Notes under the pieces: model-generated | Seen by the model: only the letters and a program-made list of their open reading frames with translations | Told to the model about the DNA's origin: nothing | The model's database searches: none | Position numbers and translations under genes: made by a program | Shown here: positions 18,562 to 28,590 of the stretch, one piece after another | Layout: every line of letters starts with the position of its first letter | How positions within the stretch are numbered: position 1 is the stretch's first letter | Assembly: GCF_003991405.1 (NCBI RefSeq) | Contig: NZ_RPEN01000154.1 | Location: 62,001 to 126,000, forward strand | From: Pseudorhodobacter sp. E13 | GTDB lineage: Bacteria; Pseudomonadota; Alphaproteobacteria; Rhodobacterales; Rhodobacteraceae | Direction: 5' to 3' | Length of the DNA: 64,000 bases

Positions 18562-20805
18562 ATGCGAAGCAACACTTGGCTAAAGCTGTCACGGCTGCGG
18601 CGCCAAAGGCGTTTTCAGAATATCATGACCTTTGTGCTGGTCACGCTGGGGCCCAGTTTGGCCTTGGCGACCTTCATGGCGCTTGGGCCATTCGATCAGG
18701 GCGCAACCTCGCTGTTCCTGCGGCTGATTCTGCTGGCCGATCTGGTTTATGTGCTGGTCGTGGCGGCCTTGGTGCTGGCGCGGGTGTCGCGGATGATCGC
18801 GGACCGGCGCAGCCAGTCGGCGGGGTCGCGCCTGCATTTGCGGTTGTCGGGCATTTTCGCGCTTCTGGCGCTGATACCCACGGTTCTGGTTGCGGTTTTT
18901 GCGGTGCTGACCTTCAATGTCGGGCTGGAGGGGTGGTTTTCCGAACGGGTGCGCGCCGTGGTCGGTAACTCTTTGGCGGCGGCGCAGGCCTATGATGGCG
19001 AACACCGCCGCGACCTGACCGAAGATGCCGAAAGCCTGTCGGCCTATCTGAATATTGCCAAGCAAAGCACGTTTTTTCTGGCCGATGACCAATTGCGCCC
19101 GATCCTGACCCAAGGGCAGGCCGCCATTCAGCGCGGGTTGAAGGAGGCCTATCTGATTGACGGGTCAGGCGCGTTGAAAACACGGGGCGAGCGTTCATAC
19201 CTCTTTGATTTTGAAGAGCTTACGCTAGAACAGATCGCCCGCGCACGGGCCGGGGAAACCGTGCTGATCGAGGATTGGCCGAACAACGAACTGCGCGCGC
19301 TGGTGTTTCTGAACGCCTATGTGGATCGCTTCCTCTATGTCTCGCGCGAGGTGGATGGCAACATCCTGAGCCTGCTGGATGAGACACGCGAAACCGTGGC
19401 GCTGTATCAGCAATTGGAGGCAGAGCGCGGGCGGCTGCTGTTCGAATTCGGTCTGCTGTATCTTGGTTTCGCCGTGATCCTGATATTGGCCGCGATCTGG
19501 TTGGGGCTGTGGCTGGCCGAGCGTTTGTCGCGCCCGGTGGGGCGGCTTGCCGGGGCGGCGCAAAAGGTCGGCAGCGGCGATCTGGACGTGCAGATCCCCG
19601 AAGAAGAAGGCGATGACGAGATTGCCATGATGGGCCGTCTGTTCAACCAGATGACCCGGCAGTTGAAGGGGCAACGCGATGCGCTGGTGTCCAGCAACCG
19701 CGAAACCGAAGGGCGGCGGCGCTTGTTTGACTCTGTGCTGTCCTCGGTGACCGCGGGGGTGATTGGCCTTGATGCCGATGGCCGGGTGGATTTTGTGAAC
19801 CGCGCGGCAGAACGTTTGCTGGATGTGAAAGGCAGCGCCGAAGGGCATGATCTGTCTTATCTTGTTCCGGAATTTGACAGCCTTTTCCGTAAGTTGCGCG
19901 AGAGTCTTGGGGCATCGGTTCAAGAGGAACTGCGCCTGACGCGCAAGGGCCGGATGGAAAGCCTGCTGGTGCGGATGAGCATCCGGCGCTCTGATACCGG
20001 CACATTGGAAGGCTATGTTGTGGCCTTTGATGATGTGACCGATCTTGTCTCGGCGCAGCGGATGGCGGCTTGGGGCGATGTCGCCCGGCGCATCGCGCAT
20101 GAGATCAAGAACCCGCTGACGCCGATCCAGCTTTCTGCGGAACGCATCAAGCGCAAATTCCGGCCTTTGGTCGGGGATCAGGCGGCTGACCTGGACCAAT
20201 ACGCCGATGTTATTGTGCGCCAAACCAATGACTTGCGCCGCATTGTTGATGAGTTTTCCAAATTCGCGCGAATGCCCGAACCGGTGCGGCGCGAGGAAGA
20301 TTTGTGCAAGCTGTTGCGCGACGCGGTGCTGTTGCAAGAGGCAGGGCAGCCCGATGTGCGCTTTGTCATGGATGTGCCGGACATGGTTTTGCCGATGGAA
20401 CTTGACGCGACCATGATCTCTCAGGCCTTGACAAATCTTGTGAAGAATGGCGGTGAAGCCATTGAAAGCTTTATGGAAAAGAACAAGGGTGTGGAGATTG
20501 CGCCGGAAATCCGCGTCTCGCTTGTGGTGGATGCCGATGCCGCCACGATCCGGATTGCCGATAACGGGATCGGCCTGCCGCCTGACCGCGCGCGGCTGTT
20601 TGAACCCTATGTAACCACACGCGAAAAGGGCACCGGCCTTGGCCTGCCCATCGTCAAGAAGATCATCGAAGAGCATGGCGGCACGCTGGCGCTGCTGGAT
20701 GCCGATATATTTGAAGGAAACACCCATGCCGGGGCGATGGCCGAGATCATCTTGCCACGGGCAAAGGGCAGAAACGCAGGCCGAAAAGCCGAGGGGGAAC
20801 AATGA
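18562..20805 (+). CDS. ntrY: Membrane sensor kinase NtrY
   Basis: About 747 residues. There are three or four membrane helices in two groups (roughly 20-110 and 285-325) flanking a periplasmic sensory loop, then HAMP, a PAS-like region, the phosphoacceptor helix [21 protein letters not shown], and HATPase boxes (NLVKNGGEAIE, DNGIGLPPD, GTGLGLPIV). It phosphorylates NtrX and is linked in related bacteria to nitrogen and redox control. The ATG at 18562 was chosen by similarity of the MRSNTWLKLSRLRRQRR start; an upstream TTG with a G run ahead is possible. Its stop overlaps ntrX by four bases. Confidence 0.93.
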   Translation: MRSNTWLKLSRLRRQRRFQNIMTFVLVTLGPSLALATFMALGPFDQGATSLFLRLILLADLVYVLVVAALVLARVSRMIADRRSQSAGSRLHLRLSGIFALLALIPTVLVAVFAVLTFNVGLEGWFSERVRAVVGNSLAAAQAYDGEHRRDLTEDAESLSAYLNIAKQSTFFLADDQLRPILTQGQAAIQRGLKEAYLIDGSGALKTRGERSYLFDFEELTLEQIARARAGETVLIEDWPNNELRALVFLNAYVDRFLYVSREVDGNILSLLDETRETVALYQQLEAERGRLLFEFGLLYLGFAVILILAAIWLGLWLAERLSRPVGRLAGAAQKVGSGDLDVQIPEEEGDDEIAMMGRLFNQMTRQLKGQRDALVSSNRETEGRRRLFDSVLSSVTAGVIGLDADGRVDFVNRAAERLLDVKGSAEGHDLSYLVPEFDSLFRKLRESLGASVQEELRLTRKGRMESLLVRMSIRRSDTGTLEGYVVAFDDVTDLVSAQRMAAWGDVARRIAHEIKNPLTPIQLSAERIKRKFRPLVGDQAADLDQYADVIVRQTNDLRRIVDEFSKFARMPEPVRREEDLCKLLRDAVLLQEAGQPDVRFVMDVPDMVLPMELDATMISQALTNLVKNGGEAIESFMEKNKGVEIAPEIRVSLVVDADAATIRIADNGIGLPPDRARLFEPYVTTREKGTGLGLPIVKKIIEEHGGTLALLDADIFEGNTHAGAMAEIILPRAKGRNAGRKAEGEQ

Positions 20806-22220
20806 GTAGCATTTTGATTGTCGACGACGAACGCGATATCCGCGAATTGATCGGGGATATTCTGAAGGATGAAGGCTATGCCGTTCGTTTGGCTGGAAAT
20901 TCCGACGAATGCATGGCCCAGATCGGGGCCGAGGCACCCGCGCTGATGATCCTCGATATCTGGTTGAAAGACAGCCAGATGGATGGGATCGACATTCTGA
21001 AAACCGTGAAACGCGATAACCCGGATGTGCCGGTGGTCATCATTTCGGGCCATGGCAATATCGAAATAGCGGTCGCGGCGATCAAGCAAGGGGCCTATGA
21101 TTTCATTGAAAAGCCGTTCAACATTGATCAGTTGATGGTGGTGGTCAGCCGCGCGATGGAAACCAGCCGTCTGCGCCGTGAAAACACCGATTTGCGGCGC
21201 CGCGATGTCACCTCCTCGGAAATGCTGGGATCAAGCACGGCGTTCAAGACCTTGAAATCACAGCTTGAAAAGGTCACGAAGTCGAATGGCCGCGTGATGC
21301 TGACCGGGCCTGCCGGGGCGGGCAAGGAATTGGCGGCGCGCTTTATTCACAGCAATTCCAACCGGGCCTCGGCCCCGTTTGTCACCGTCACCTCAGCCAC
21401 GATAGAGCCGGAGCGCATGGAAGAGGTGCTGTTTGGCCGCGAAACCGGAGAGCGCGGGGTGGAGCAAGGCCTGCTGGAGCAGGCGCATGGCGGCGTGATC
21501 TATTTCGACGAGGTGGCCGAAATGCCGCTGGGCACGCAAAGCAAGATTTTGCGCGTGCTGGTCGATCAGCAATTCACCCGTGTCGGTGGCGTGGACAAGG
21601 TGCGGGTTGATCTGCGGGTCATCTCCTCGACCACGCGCGATTTGCGGGCCGAGATTGCGGGCGGTCGCTTCCGGCAAGAGCTGTATGACCGGCTGAACGT
21701 GGTGCCGATTGCGGTGCCCAGCCTTGAAGAGCGGCGCGAGGATATACCAGAACTGACGGCTTATTTCATTGATATGTTCCACCGCACCCAAGGCCTGCCT
21801 GCGCGCAAGCTGACCTCAGAGGCCGAAGCGATGCTGCAAACCATGCAATGGCCGGGCAATGTGCGGCAGTTGCGCAATGTGATCGAACGCGTGCTGATTC
21901 TTGGCGATGGCACGGGGCCGGTGGATGTAAAGGAGCTGCCGGGGCAAGAGCCTTCGGGCCGCGATGACGGGCGGCTTGTCTTGGGCGGGGCCTTGGCCAC
22001 CTTGCCGCTGCGCGAGGCGCGGGAGCTGTTTGAAAAGGAATATCTGCTGACCCAGATCAACCGCTTTGGTGGCAATATCAGCCGCACGGCCAGCTTTGTC
22101 GGCATGGAACGCAGCGCGTTGCACCGCAAGCTGAAGTCGCTGGGGGTGGTGACGACCAGCAAATCCGGCGCGCGCACCGCCCGGCTGGAAGAGGCCGATG
22201 ACGGCGATGATGATGAATAG
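20802..22220 (+). CDS. ntrX: Response regulator NtrX
   Basis: 472 residues: receiver domain with Asp52 (MILDIWLKDSQMDG), AAA+ domain with a Walker A-like GPAGAGKE and VIYFDEVAEMP, and a C-terminal Fis-type helix-turn-helix (GGNISRTASFVGMERSALHR). The loop position reads LFGRETGERGVEQG, so it also lacks GAFTGA, as is usual for NtrX of alphaproteobacteria. The acidic tail (EEADDGDDDE) is family-typical. Confidence 0.95.
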   Translation: MSSILIVDDERDIRELIGDILKDEGYAVRLAGNSDECMAQIGAEAPALMILDIWLKDSQMDGIDILKTVKRDNPDVPVVIISGHGNIEIAVAAIKQGAYDFIEKPFNIDQLMVVVSRAMETSRLRRENTDLRRRDVTSSEMLGSSTAFKTLKSQLEKVTKSNGRVMLTGPAGAGKELAARFIHSNSNRASAPFVTVTSATIEPERMEEVLFGRETGERGVEQGLLEQAHGGVIYFDEVAEMPLGTQSKILRVLVDQQFTRVGGVDKVRVDLRVISSTTRDLRAEIAGGRFRQELYDRLNVVPIAVPSLEERREDIPELTAYFIDMFHRTQGLPARKLTSEAEAMLQTMQWPGNVRQLRNVIERVLILGDGTGPVDVKELPGQEPSGRDDGRLVLGGALATLPLREARELFEKEYLLTQINRFGGNISRTASFVGMERSALHRKLKSLGVVTTSKSGARTARLEEADDGDDDE

Positions 22221-22308
22221 TCCTTGCGCCGCAGATTGACCCTGACGGGCGCTTCTGCCAATGAAAGGGCAGACGGTTTAAGCTGCCGCGACCACGGAGT
22301 AAACGACT

Positions 22309-23685
22309 ATGAAAGTGATCATCTGCGGTGCGGGGCAGGTGGGGTGGCAAATCGCGCGCCACCTGTCAGGCGAAAACAACGATGTCACCGTCGTTGATTT
22401 CAACGCCGATCTGGTGCGCCGGGCCACCGATACGCTGGATGTGCAGGGTATCGTTGGCTTTGCCAGCTATCCGGATGTTCTGGCGCGGGCAGGTGCGCGC
22501 GATGCCGATATGATCATCGCCGCCACCCATTCTGACGAGGTGAACATGGTCACCTGCCAGGTCGCGCATTCGGTGTTTTCGGTCCCGCGCAAGATCGCGC
22601 GCTTGCGGTCGCAAAGCTATCTTGATGCGATTTACGCCGATCTGTATCGCCGCGATCACATGCCGATTGACGTGGTGATCAGCCCGGAAAAGGAAGTGGC
22701 CGAAGCGGCGCTACAACGGCTGGCCGCCCCCGCGACCTTTGACACCGAAAGCTTCATGGGCGGCAAGGCGCAATTGCTGGGCATCGTGCTGGATGAGGAT
22801 TGCCCGGTGCTTAACACGCCGTTACGGCAATTGACGGAACTGTTTTCCACCCTGCGGGCGATTGTGGTCGGTGTGCGACGCGAAGAACGTCTGTTTGCAC
22901 CGGATGCGGGTGATCAGCTTTTCGCGGGCGACCGGATCTATGTGTTCGCCCATACCGAGGATCTGAACCGCACGCTGGAAATCTTTGGCAAGACCACCCG
23001 CAAGCAAGAGCGGGTGGTGATCGTGGGCGGGGGCAATGTCGGTTTGGGCGTGGCCCGCGCGTTGGAGGCCCGGACCGAACGCATGCGCGCCAAAGTGATC
23101 GAAAAGAACCGCAGCCGCGCCGAAAAAGCCGCCGATGGGCTGGAACGCACGATCGTGCTGAACGGCGATGGCATGGATATGGATATCCTGCTGGAAGCCG
23201 GGATTGACCGGGCCGATGCGGTTCTGGCCGTGACGGATGACGATAAGACCAACCTGCTGGTGGCGGTGCGCGCCAAACAGGCGGGCTGCCCGATGGCGAT
23301 TGCGCTGGTCAACGATCCGACCTTGGTGCCGTTGATGGGCGCTTTGGATATTGACGCTTTCATCAACCCGCGTGCGACCACGGTATCCTCGATCCTGCGG
23401 CATATCCGCCACGGGCGCGTGCGGTCGATCTATTCCATCGGTGACGCCGAAGCCGAGATGATCGAGGCGCAGGTGTTGTCCACCTCGCCCCTTGCGGGCA
23501 AGCTGATCAAGGAAACCGAATTCCCCGAAGGCGTGCTGGTGGGCGCGGTGATGAAAGGCGACAAGGTCCTGAAACCGACCGGCGATCTGCGCATGGAAGA
23601 AGGCGATGTGATCGCGCTGTTTGCCATGTCAAAAGACGTGCCAGAGGTGGAGCGGCTGCTGCAAGTCTCCATCGACTTTTTCTAA
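22309..23685 (+). CDS. trkA: Trk potassium uptake regulatory subunit TrkA
   Basis: 458 residues with two RCK modules, each an NAD-binding Rossmann domain (KVIICGAGQVGWQIARHL at the start; RVVIVGGGNVGLGVARAL in the middle) plus a TrkA-C domain. A cytoplasmic ring-forming subunit that gates the TrkH channel according to nucleotide. It lies 88 bases after ntrX and 11 bases before trkH. Confidence 0.95.
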   Translation: MKVIICGAGQVGWQIARHLSGENNDVTVVDFNADLVRRATDTLDVQGIVGFASYPDVLARAGARDADMIIAATHSDEVNMVTCQVAHSVFSVPRKIARLRSQSYLDAIYADLYRRDHMPIDVVISPEKEVAEAALQRLAAPATFDTESFMGGKAQLLGIVLDEDCPVLNTPLRQLTELFSTLRAIVVGVRREERLFAPDAGDQLFAGDRIYVFAHTEDLNRTLEIFGKTTRKQERVVIVGGGNVGLGVARALEARTERMRAKVIEKNRSRAEKAADGLERTIVLNGDGMDMDILLEAGIDRADAVLAVTDDDKTNLLVAVRAKQAGCPMAIALVNDPTLVPLMGALDIDAFINPRATTVSSILRHIRHGRVRSIYSIGDAEAEMIEAQVLSTSPLAGKLIKETEFPEGVLVGAVMKGDKVLKPTGDLRMEEGDVIALFAMSKDVPEVERLLQVSIDFF

Positions 23686-23696
23686 GCGGTCCGGGG

Positions 23697-25214
23697 ATGG
23701 GGCGTATTCTGCAATTGCCATTGCTGGTGGTCCTGACCGGGGCGGGAGCCTTGGCCATGCTGCTGCCGGCGGCCCATGCGGTTGTGTTTGCTGATTTCAC
23801 GGTGGCGCGCCCCTTCTTTTACGGCAGTGTGATGTTTTGCCTGCTGGCGGCTGTGGTGGGGATTGCCACATCGAACTATCGGCCGCGCTCGGTCGCGCGC
23901 AGCCAGCTTGCGGCTTTGCTGGGGGCTTACCTGTGGTTGCCCTTTCTGTTTGCGGTGCCGTTCAATGAGGCGGTCCCCGATACCAGTTTTGCCAATTCTT
24001 GGTTTGAAATGGTGTCATCCTTTACCACCACCGGGGCCACGCAATATGACACGCCGGGGCGGCTTGCGCCGTCATTGCATCTGTGGCGGGCATTGGTGGG
24101 CTGGATGGGTGGCTTTTTCGTGCTGCTGTCAGCAGTGGCGGTGCTGGCCCCCCTGAACCTTGGCGGGGTTGAGGTGCTGTCTGGCCGGGTGCCGGGGCGC
24201 GGGGCGCAGGGCGCGGAACAGATAACCCATGGCGCAAACCCGTCGGAACGGCTGATCCGCCATGCCTCTGCGCTGTTTCCGGTGTATTTCGGGCTGACCC
24301 TGCTGCTATGGGTGATGCTGTTGATCGCGGGAGAGCGGGGGCTGACCGCGCTTTGCCTTGCGATGTCGACGCTTTCGACCAGCGGGATCACCAATGGACA
24401 AGGCGTCGCCAATGCCACATCGGGCTTTGTGACCGAGGTGATGATTTTCGTGTTCATGGCGCTGGCGCTCACCCGCCGCAGCTTTCCCGGTGCGGTGCTG
24501 ACCGACCGCAACCGCAGCCTGCGCGACGATCACGAGGTGCAGCTTGCCACCTTTTTTCTGGTCGTGGTGCCAACGCTGCTGTTTTTCCGGCATTGGCTGG
24601 GGGCGCTGGCGGCGGATGATGTGCTGAATGCCAAGGCGGCCTTTGATGCGCTGTGGGGCGGGTTGTTCACCACCATGAGCTTTCTGACCACAACCGGATT
24701 TGAAAGCGCCGATTGGCAGGATGCGCGGTCTTGGTCTGGGTTGAACAGCCCCGGTCTGATCTTGCTGGGGCTTGCGATGATGGGGGGCGGCATTGCCACC
24801 ACGGCGGGCGGGTTGAAGCTGCTGCGGGTCTATGCACTGGCCCGCCATGGCGAGCGCGAGATGGACCGCCTTGTCCACCCCAGTTCCATCGGCGGTGGCG
24901 GCGATGGCGAACGGCGTTTGCGCAAAAGCGGGGCCTATGTGGCGTGGATTTTCTTCATGCTTTACGCCATCACCTTTGCCATCGTGATTGCGGCCCTGTC
25001 CTTGCGCGGGTTGGAATTTGAACAAAGCCTAGTGCTGACCGTGGCGGCAGTCACGACAACCGGGCCACTGGCCGCCATGGCCAGCGATGTTCCGATCCGC
25101 ATGCTGGAGCTGACAGTTTCGGAAAAGGCCATTCTGGGGGCGGCGATGATCGTGGGCCGTGTTGAAATTTTGGCCATTCTGGCGCTTTTCGCCCCCGGTG
25201 TGTGGCGCAGGTAA
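23697..25214 (+). CDS. trkH: Trk potassium uptake channel TrkH
   Basis: 505 residues of a four-repeat M-P-M channel. Pore loops can be seen as [35 protein letters not shown] and [10 protein letters not shown]. With TrkA it imports potassium. The spacing of 11 bases after trkA indicates one transcript. The 140 bases to hfq hold no gene and probably an independent hfq promoter. Confidence 0.95.
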   Translation: MGRILQLPLLVVLTGAGALAMLLPAAHAVVFADFTVARPFFYGSVMFCLLAAVVGIATSNYRPRSVARSQLAALLGAYLWLPFLFAVPFNEAVPDTSFANSWFEMVSSFTTTGATQYDTPGRLAPSLHLWRALVGWMGGFFVLLSAVAVLAPLNLGGVEVLSGRVPGRGAQGAEQITHGANPSERLIRHASALFPVYFGLTLLLWVMLLIAGERGLTALCLAMSTLSTSGITNGQGVANATSGFVTEVMIFVFMALALTRRSFPGAVLTDRNRSLRDDHEVQLATFFLVVVPTLLFFRHWLGALAADDVLNAKAAFDALWGGLFTTMSFLTTTGFESADWQDARSWSGLNSPGLILLGLAMMGGGIATTAGGLKLLRVYALARHGEREMDRLVHPSSIGGGGDGERRLRKSGAYVAWIFFMLYAITFAIVIAALSLRGLEFEQSLVLTVAAVTTTGPLAAMASDVPIRMLELTVSEKAILGAAMIVGRVEILAILALFAPGVWRR

Positions 25215-25354
25215 GACGATATCGGCCCAAGCTTGCACCCGGGCTTGCTTTTGGGCTGGAATGTCGCGGAATCCCGTTTCATAGTGCAAGCATATTCCTT
25301 CGGGGAGGGCCGAGGGCCAGGACGGTAACAACAAGAAAAAAAGGCAATGTAATA

Positions 25355-25588
25355 ATGGCTTCCGATAAACAGAATCTCCAAGACGCATTTTTGAACCATG
25401 TCCGCAAGGCGAAGGTTCCGGTGACGATTTTTTTGATTAATGGTGTCAAGCTGCAAGGCGTTATCACTTGGTTTGACAATTTTTGTGTGTTGTTGCGCCG
25501 CGATGGGCAGTCTCAGCTTGTTTACAAGCATGCGATTTCGACCATCATGCCGGGTGCGCCCATCAGCCTTTATGAAGGCGAAGAGTAA
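25355..25588 (+). CDS. hfq: RNA chaperone Hfq
   Basis: 77 residues forming the Sm fold: Sm1 region [20 protein letters not shown], then [14 protein letters not shown], and Sm2 YKHAIST that contacts RNA. It is short, like other alphaproteobacterial Hfq proteins, with almost no C-terminal tail. It promotes pairing of sRNAs with mRNAs, relevant to the sRNA candidates in this window. The true start is the ATG at 25355; longer frames upstream are not supported. Confidence 0.97.
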   Translation: MASDKQNLQDAFLNHVRKAKVPVTIFLINGVKLQGVITWFDNFCVLLRRDGQSQLVYKHAISTIMPGAPISLYEGEE

Positions 25589-25590
25589 AC

Positions 25591-26925
25591 TTGCCTGATC
25601 TGGAGCACGACCCGGAAGATGGCTTTTCGGTCGAATTGCGCTTGGCCGGGCATGATACCCGTGCCGAAAGCACGCTGGCCTATGTGCTGCACCCTGATCT
25701 GAAATCGGCGCGGTCCCGCCGTTTGCCCGAACATGGGCTGGCCGAGGCGACATCACTGGCGGCAGCCCTGCCGGGGCTGGAGGTGGTGGGCGGCGAGATC
25801 GTGCGCCTGCCAAAGCTGCATCCGGGGATGCTGTTCGGGTCCGGCAAGGTGGCCGAGATTGCGGCGCGCATCAAGGACTTGCATATCGGGTTGGTGCTGA
25901 TCGACGGGCCGGTGACGCCGGTGCAGCAGCGCAACCTTGAAAAGGAATGGGGCGTCAAGCTGCTGGACCGGACCGGGTTGATTCTGGAAATCTTTGCCGA
26001 TCGTGCGCGCACGCGCGAAGGTGTGCTTCAGGTGGAACTGGCCGCGCTGTCTTATCAGCGCACGCGGTTGGTGCGGGCCTGGACCCACCTGGAACGTCAG
26101 CGCGGCGGCCTTGGCTTTGTCGGCGGGCCGGGGGAGACGCAGATCGAGGCGGACCGCCGCGCGATTGACGATCAGGTCGTGCGGATCAAGCGGCAATTGG
26201 ACAAAGTGGTGAAAACCCGCGAATTACACCGCGCCGCGCGGCGCAAGGTGCCGTTTCCGGTGGTGGCGCTGGTGGGCTATACCAATGCCGGGAAATCGAC
26301 GCTGTTCAACCGCATCACCGGGGCCGAGGTTTTGGCCAAGGATATGCTGTTTGCCACGCTGGACCCGACGATGCGCGGCTTGGAACTGCCCGATGGCCGC
26401 AAGGTGATCTTGTCGGATACGGTGGGCTTCATTTCTGACCTGCCGACGCAATTGGTCGCAGCCTTTCGCGCCACTTTGGAGGAGGTGCTGGAGGCCGATC
26501 TGATCTTGCATGTGCGCGATATCAGCCACCCGGAATCGGCGGAACAGGCAGCAGATGTGGCCGATATTCTGACCAGTCTGGGCGTGCGGGCCGAAACCCC
26601 GCAGTTCGAAATCTGGAACAAGCTGGATCTGGTCGATGATACCGCCCGCGCCGCATTGGAGGGGCAGGCGGAAAAGACAGAGCATGTCTTTGCCCTATCC
26701 GCGCTGACCGGGGCCGGGATTGACCGCTTGCTAGCTGCCGTTTCGGCTGCGTTTGAACTGGCAAGAACCGAGGCGCGGCTGGAACTGGATTTCGCCCAAG
26801 GTCGCGCGCATGCCTGGTTGCATGCCGAAGGCGTGATCGAGGATGAACAGCTTTCCGACAAGGGCTGGGTTTTGCGCGTTTTGTGGACCGAGCGGCAGGA
26901 AAAGGCGTTTCAGGCGCTGATCTGA
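25591..26925 (+). CDS. hflX: GTPase HflX
   Basis: 444 residues: N-terminal HflX domain, a coiled linker (GGLGFVGGPGETQIEADRR), then a GTPase domain with the P-loop GYTNAGKST, G3 DTVGFISDLP and G4 NKLD. It acts on stalled ribosomes under stress. The start is TTG at 25591, two bases after the hfq stop, with the purine-rich hfq end as ribosome site, so it is co-translated with hfq as in many proteobacteria. Confidence 0.95.
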   Translation: MPDLEHDPEDGFSVELRLAGHDTRAESTLAYVLHPDLKSARSRRLPEHGLAEATSLAAALPGLEVVGGEIVRLPKLHPGMLFGSGKVAEIAARIKDLHIGLVLIDGPVTPVQQRNLEKEWGVKLLDRTGLILEIFADRARTREGVLQVELAALSYQRTRLVRAWTHLERQRGGLGFVGGPGETQIEADRRAIDDQVVRIKRQLDKVVKTRELHRAARRKVPFPVVALVGYTNAGKSTLFNRITGAEVLAKDMLFATLDPTMRGLELPDGRKVILSDTVGFISDLPTQLVAAFRATLEEVLEADLILHVRDISHPESAEQAADVADILTSLGVRAETPQFEIWNKLDLVDDTARAALEGQAEKTEHVFALSALTGAGIDRLLAAVSAAFELARTEARLELDFAQGRAHAWLHAEGVIEDEQLSDKGWVLRVLWTERQEKAFQALI

Positions 26926-26951
26926 CCCTGTGGGTTTATCGAGCCGGGCGC

Positions 26952-27024
26952 GGGGGGGCGTTCACGCCCCCCCTTGGCCTTGCGGCCAATTCACCCCCTG
27001 AAGGTATTTTCGCCAAGATGAAAA
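26952..27024 (+). repeat. Mosaic intergenic repeat, copy 3
   Basis: A GGGGGGGCG/CGCCCCCCC hairpin with TTCA loop (26952-26973), a second hairpin TTGGCC/GGCCAA with TTGC loop (26974-26989), then CCCCC and GGTATTTTCGCCAAG plus ATGAAAA ending at 27024. It lies between convergent hflX and the gene ending at 27037. The tail is almost identical to copy 1, while the second hairpin is unrelated in sequence but still pairs. Confidence 0.75.
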
Positions 27025-27036
27025 CGGGCGCGTGGC

Positions 27037-28485
27037 CTATTTCTTTTTCTTGGCGTTCTTTTCGGCTTCGGCCTTTACCGCGTCGATCAGTTTTTTATTG
27101 GTGGCATATTCGCCGAGGATTTTGGCTTCGATCTGTTCGGGACTTTCCTTGCCCGTGGCCGAGGAGAGCACTTTGTCATAGACCTTGCCGGCCAGTTCCT
27201 TGCCGGTTTCATCAAAGACTTTGGCGAAGATCGGGGTCAGGTCGGCCTCTTTGGCCTTGTCGCCCAAGGATTTCAGCAGGTCTTTTTTCACCGAGCTGGG
27301 CAATTTGGCCATCAGCGCCTTGGCGCTGACATCGCCAGCCTTGCCGAATTTGGCAAAGGCCCCGGCGGTCGCGACCTGTTTGGCAACGATGCCGCAGAAT
27401 TTGTCAAAGGTCAGCCCGGTGGCGTTGGATTTGAATTCCTTGAGCACGTCCTGGATAACGCCTTCGAGGATATTGGCACCGTTGTTCTTGAAATAATTGA
27501 TGACAAAGCTGGTGATGGCTTTTTCGCTGGCCTTCTCGAACAGTTTGCCACTGAGCTTTTTGGCGACAAGGGGGCCGACTTTGGCGATGATCTTTTCCCC
27601 GGCCTTGCCTTTGACCAGCGCGCCCACGGTGCCGCCGATGAAACTGTCTTTCAGCACGTTGAAGGCGGCGTCACCGATGCCTTTGCTATCGCCCGAGATG
27701 CCTTTGCCCACCTCATTGGCGATGGTTTCCACGGCACTGGTGCCCGCGCCCGCGACGACAGCCGCCGTCAGCGCGCCTGCGCCATAGCTGGCGGCGACCG
27801 GGGCTGCGATGATGCCCACGATCACGAAGCTGGTGCCAGAGACGATCTGAAGCCCTGTCACCATGCCTTCGCCGCCGTCGATGATCTTGGCGAGGTAGGT
27901 TTTCATCTTGCTGCGGGCGTCATTGGCCTGTTTTTCGGCTTTTGGAAAAATCCGCGAAAAATCGCGCAGATTGCCGGCTTTCAGCGCGGCATCGGCCGCC
28001 TTAACGCCCGCCTCGGCGGTCTTGATCAGGCTTTCGGGGGGCAGCGATGTGCCTGCGTAAACCTCGATACACCAAGCGACGATATATTGATCGTTGTTCA
28101 GGCGTTTTTGCGAATCCCAGATGCCGCGCGCCTCGGCGACGGCGCCGCGCAGCACGATCATCGCCTTTTCGAAATCCTTGGCGATGCGTTTGACCAGCAG
28201 TTTATATTCGGCATCGGTAAAGAGGTAGATCTTGCCGTTGATGGTGATCTGTTTGGTCGGATTGGGTTTGCCTGCGGCGGATCTGAGCACCTTCATCAAG
28301 GCGTCATCCAGCACGCCAGTGGGGCGCAGCCCGGATTCGGTTTGGAATTGTTTGATGGCGGCAAGGGTTGCCTTGTCAAAGGCGCCATTTTCGGGGGCGC
28401 GGGTTTGCAGGGCTGATTTGTTCAGCAGTTTCTGCGCCTCCATCATGATGGCGCTGGAGGTGTTGGGTTCTGCTAGGACAGCCAT
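27037..28485 (-). CDS. Unknown protein: peptidoglycan-binding-like domain plus glycine-rich hydrophobic core
   Basis: 482 residues; I do not recognise the whole protein. Residues about 15-70 resemble a PG_binding_1 domain (NGAFDKATLAAIKQFQTESG). A helical region follows (about 75-205), then a glycine/alanine-rich hydrophobic stretch at about 210-250 (IVSGTSFVIVGIIAAPVAAS onward) and a second small-residue stretch near 280. The rest is lysine-rich helix repeats (KLSGKLFEKASEKAI; KDLLKSLGDKAKEADL), ending in KNAKKKK. There is no signal peptide. The layout recalls secreted or injected effectors, or membrane-inserting proteins, but no secretion genes are adjacent. GGAG precedes the ATG. The gene is single and flanked by a repeat and by the acylase. 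Confidence 0.65.
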   Translation of the reverse strand: MAVLAEPNTSSAIMMEAQKLLNKSALQTRAPENGAFDKATLAAIKQFQTESGLRPTGVLDDALMKVLRSAAGKPNPTKQITINGKIYLFTDAEYKLLVKRIAKDFEKAMIVLRGAVAEARGIWDSQKRLNNDQYIVAWCIEVYAGTSLPPESLIKTAEAGVKAADAALKAGNLRDFSRIFPKAEKQANDARSKMKTYLAKIIDGGEGMVTGLQIVSGTSFVIVGIIAAPVAASYGAGALTAAVVAGAGTSAVETIANEVGKGISGDSKGIGDAAFNVLKDSFIGGTVGALVKGKAGEKIIAKVGPLVAKKLSGKLFEKASEKAITSFVINYFKNNGANILEGVIQDVLKEFKSNATGLTFDKFCGIVAKQVATAGAFAKFGKAGDVSAKALMAKLPSSVKKDLLKSLGDKAKEADLTPIFAKVFDETGKELAGKVYDKVLSSATGKESPEQIEAKILGEYATNKKLIDAVKAEAEKNAKKKK

Positions 28486-28590
28486 AAAAAGCTCCGCTTT
28501 TGTAAAAGGATCGAGTCAAATACCTATACGAAAGGTTAGGCGCGAAGCCGCACCCAAAGCAAGTGGCAAAACAGTGGCTTGCGCGAAATC

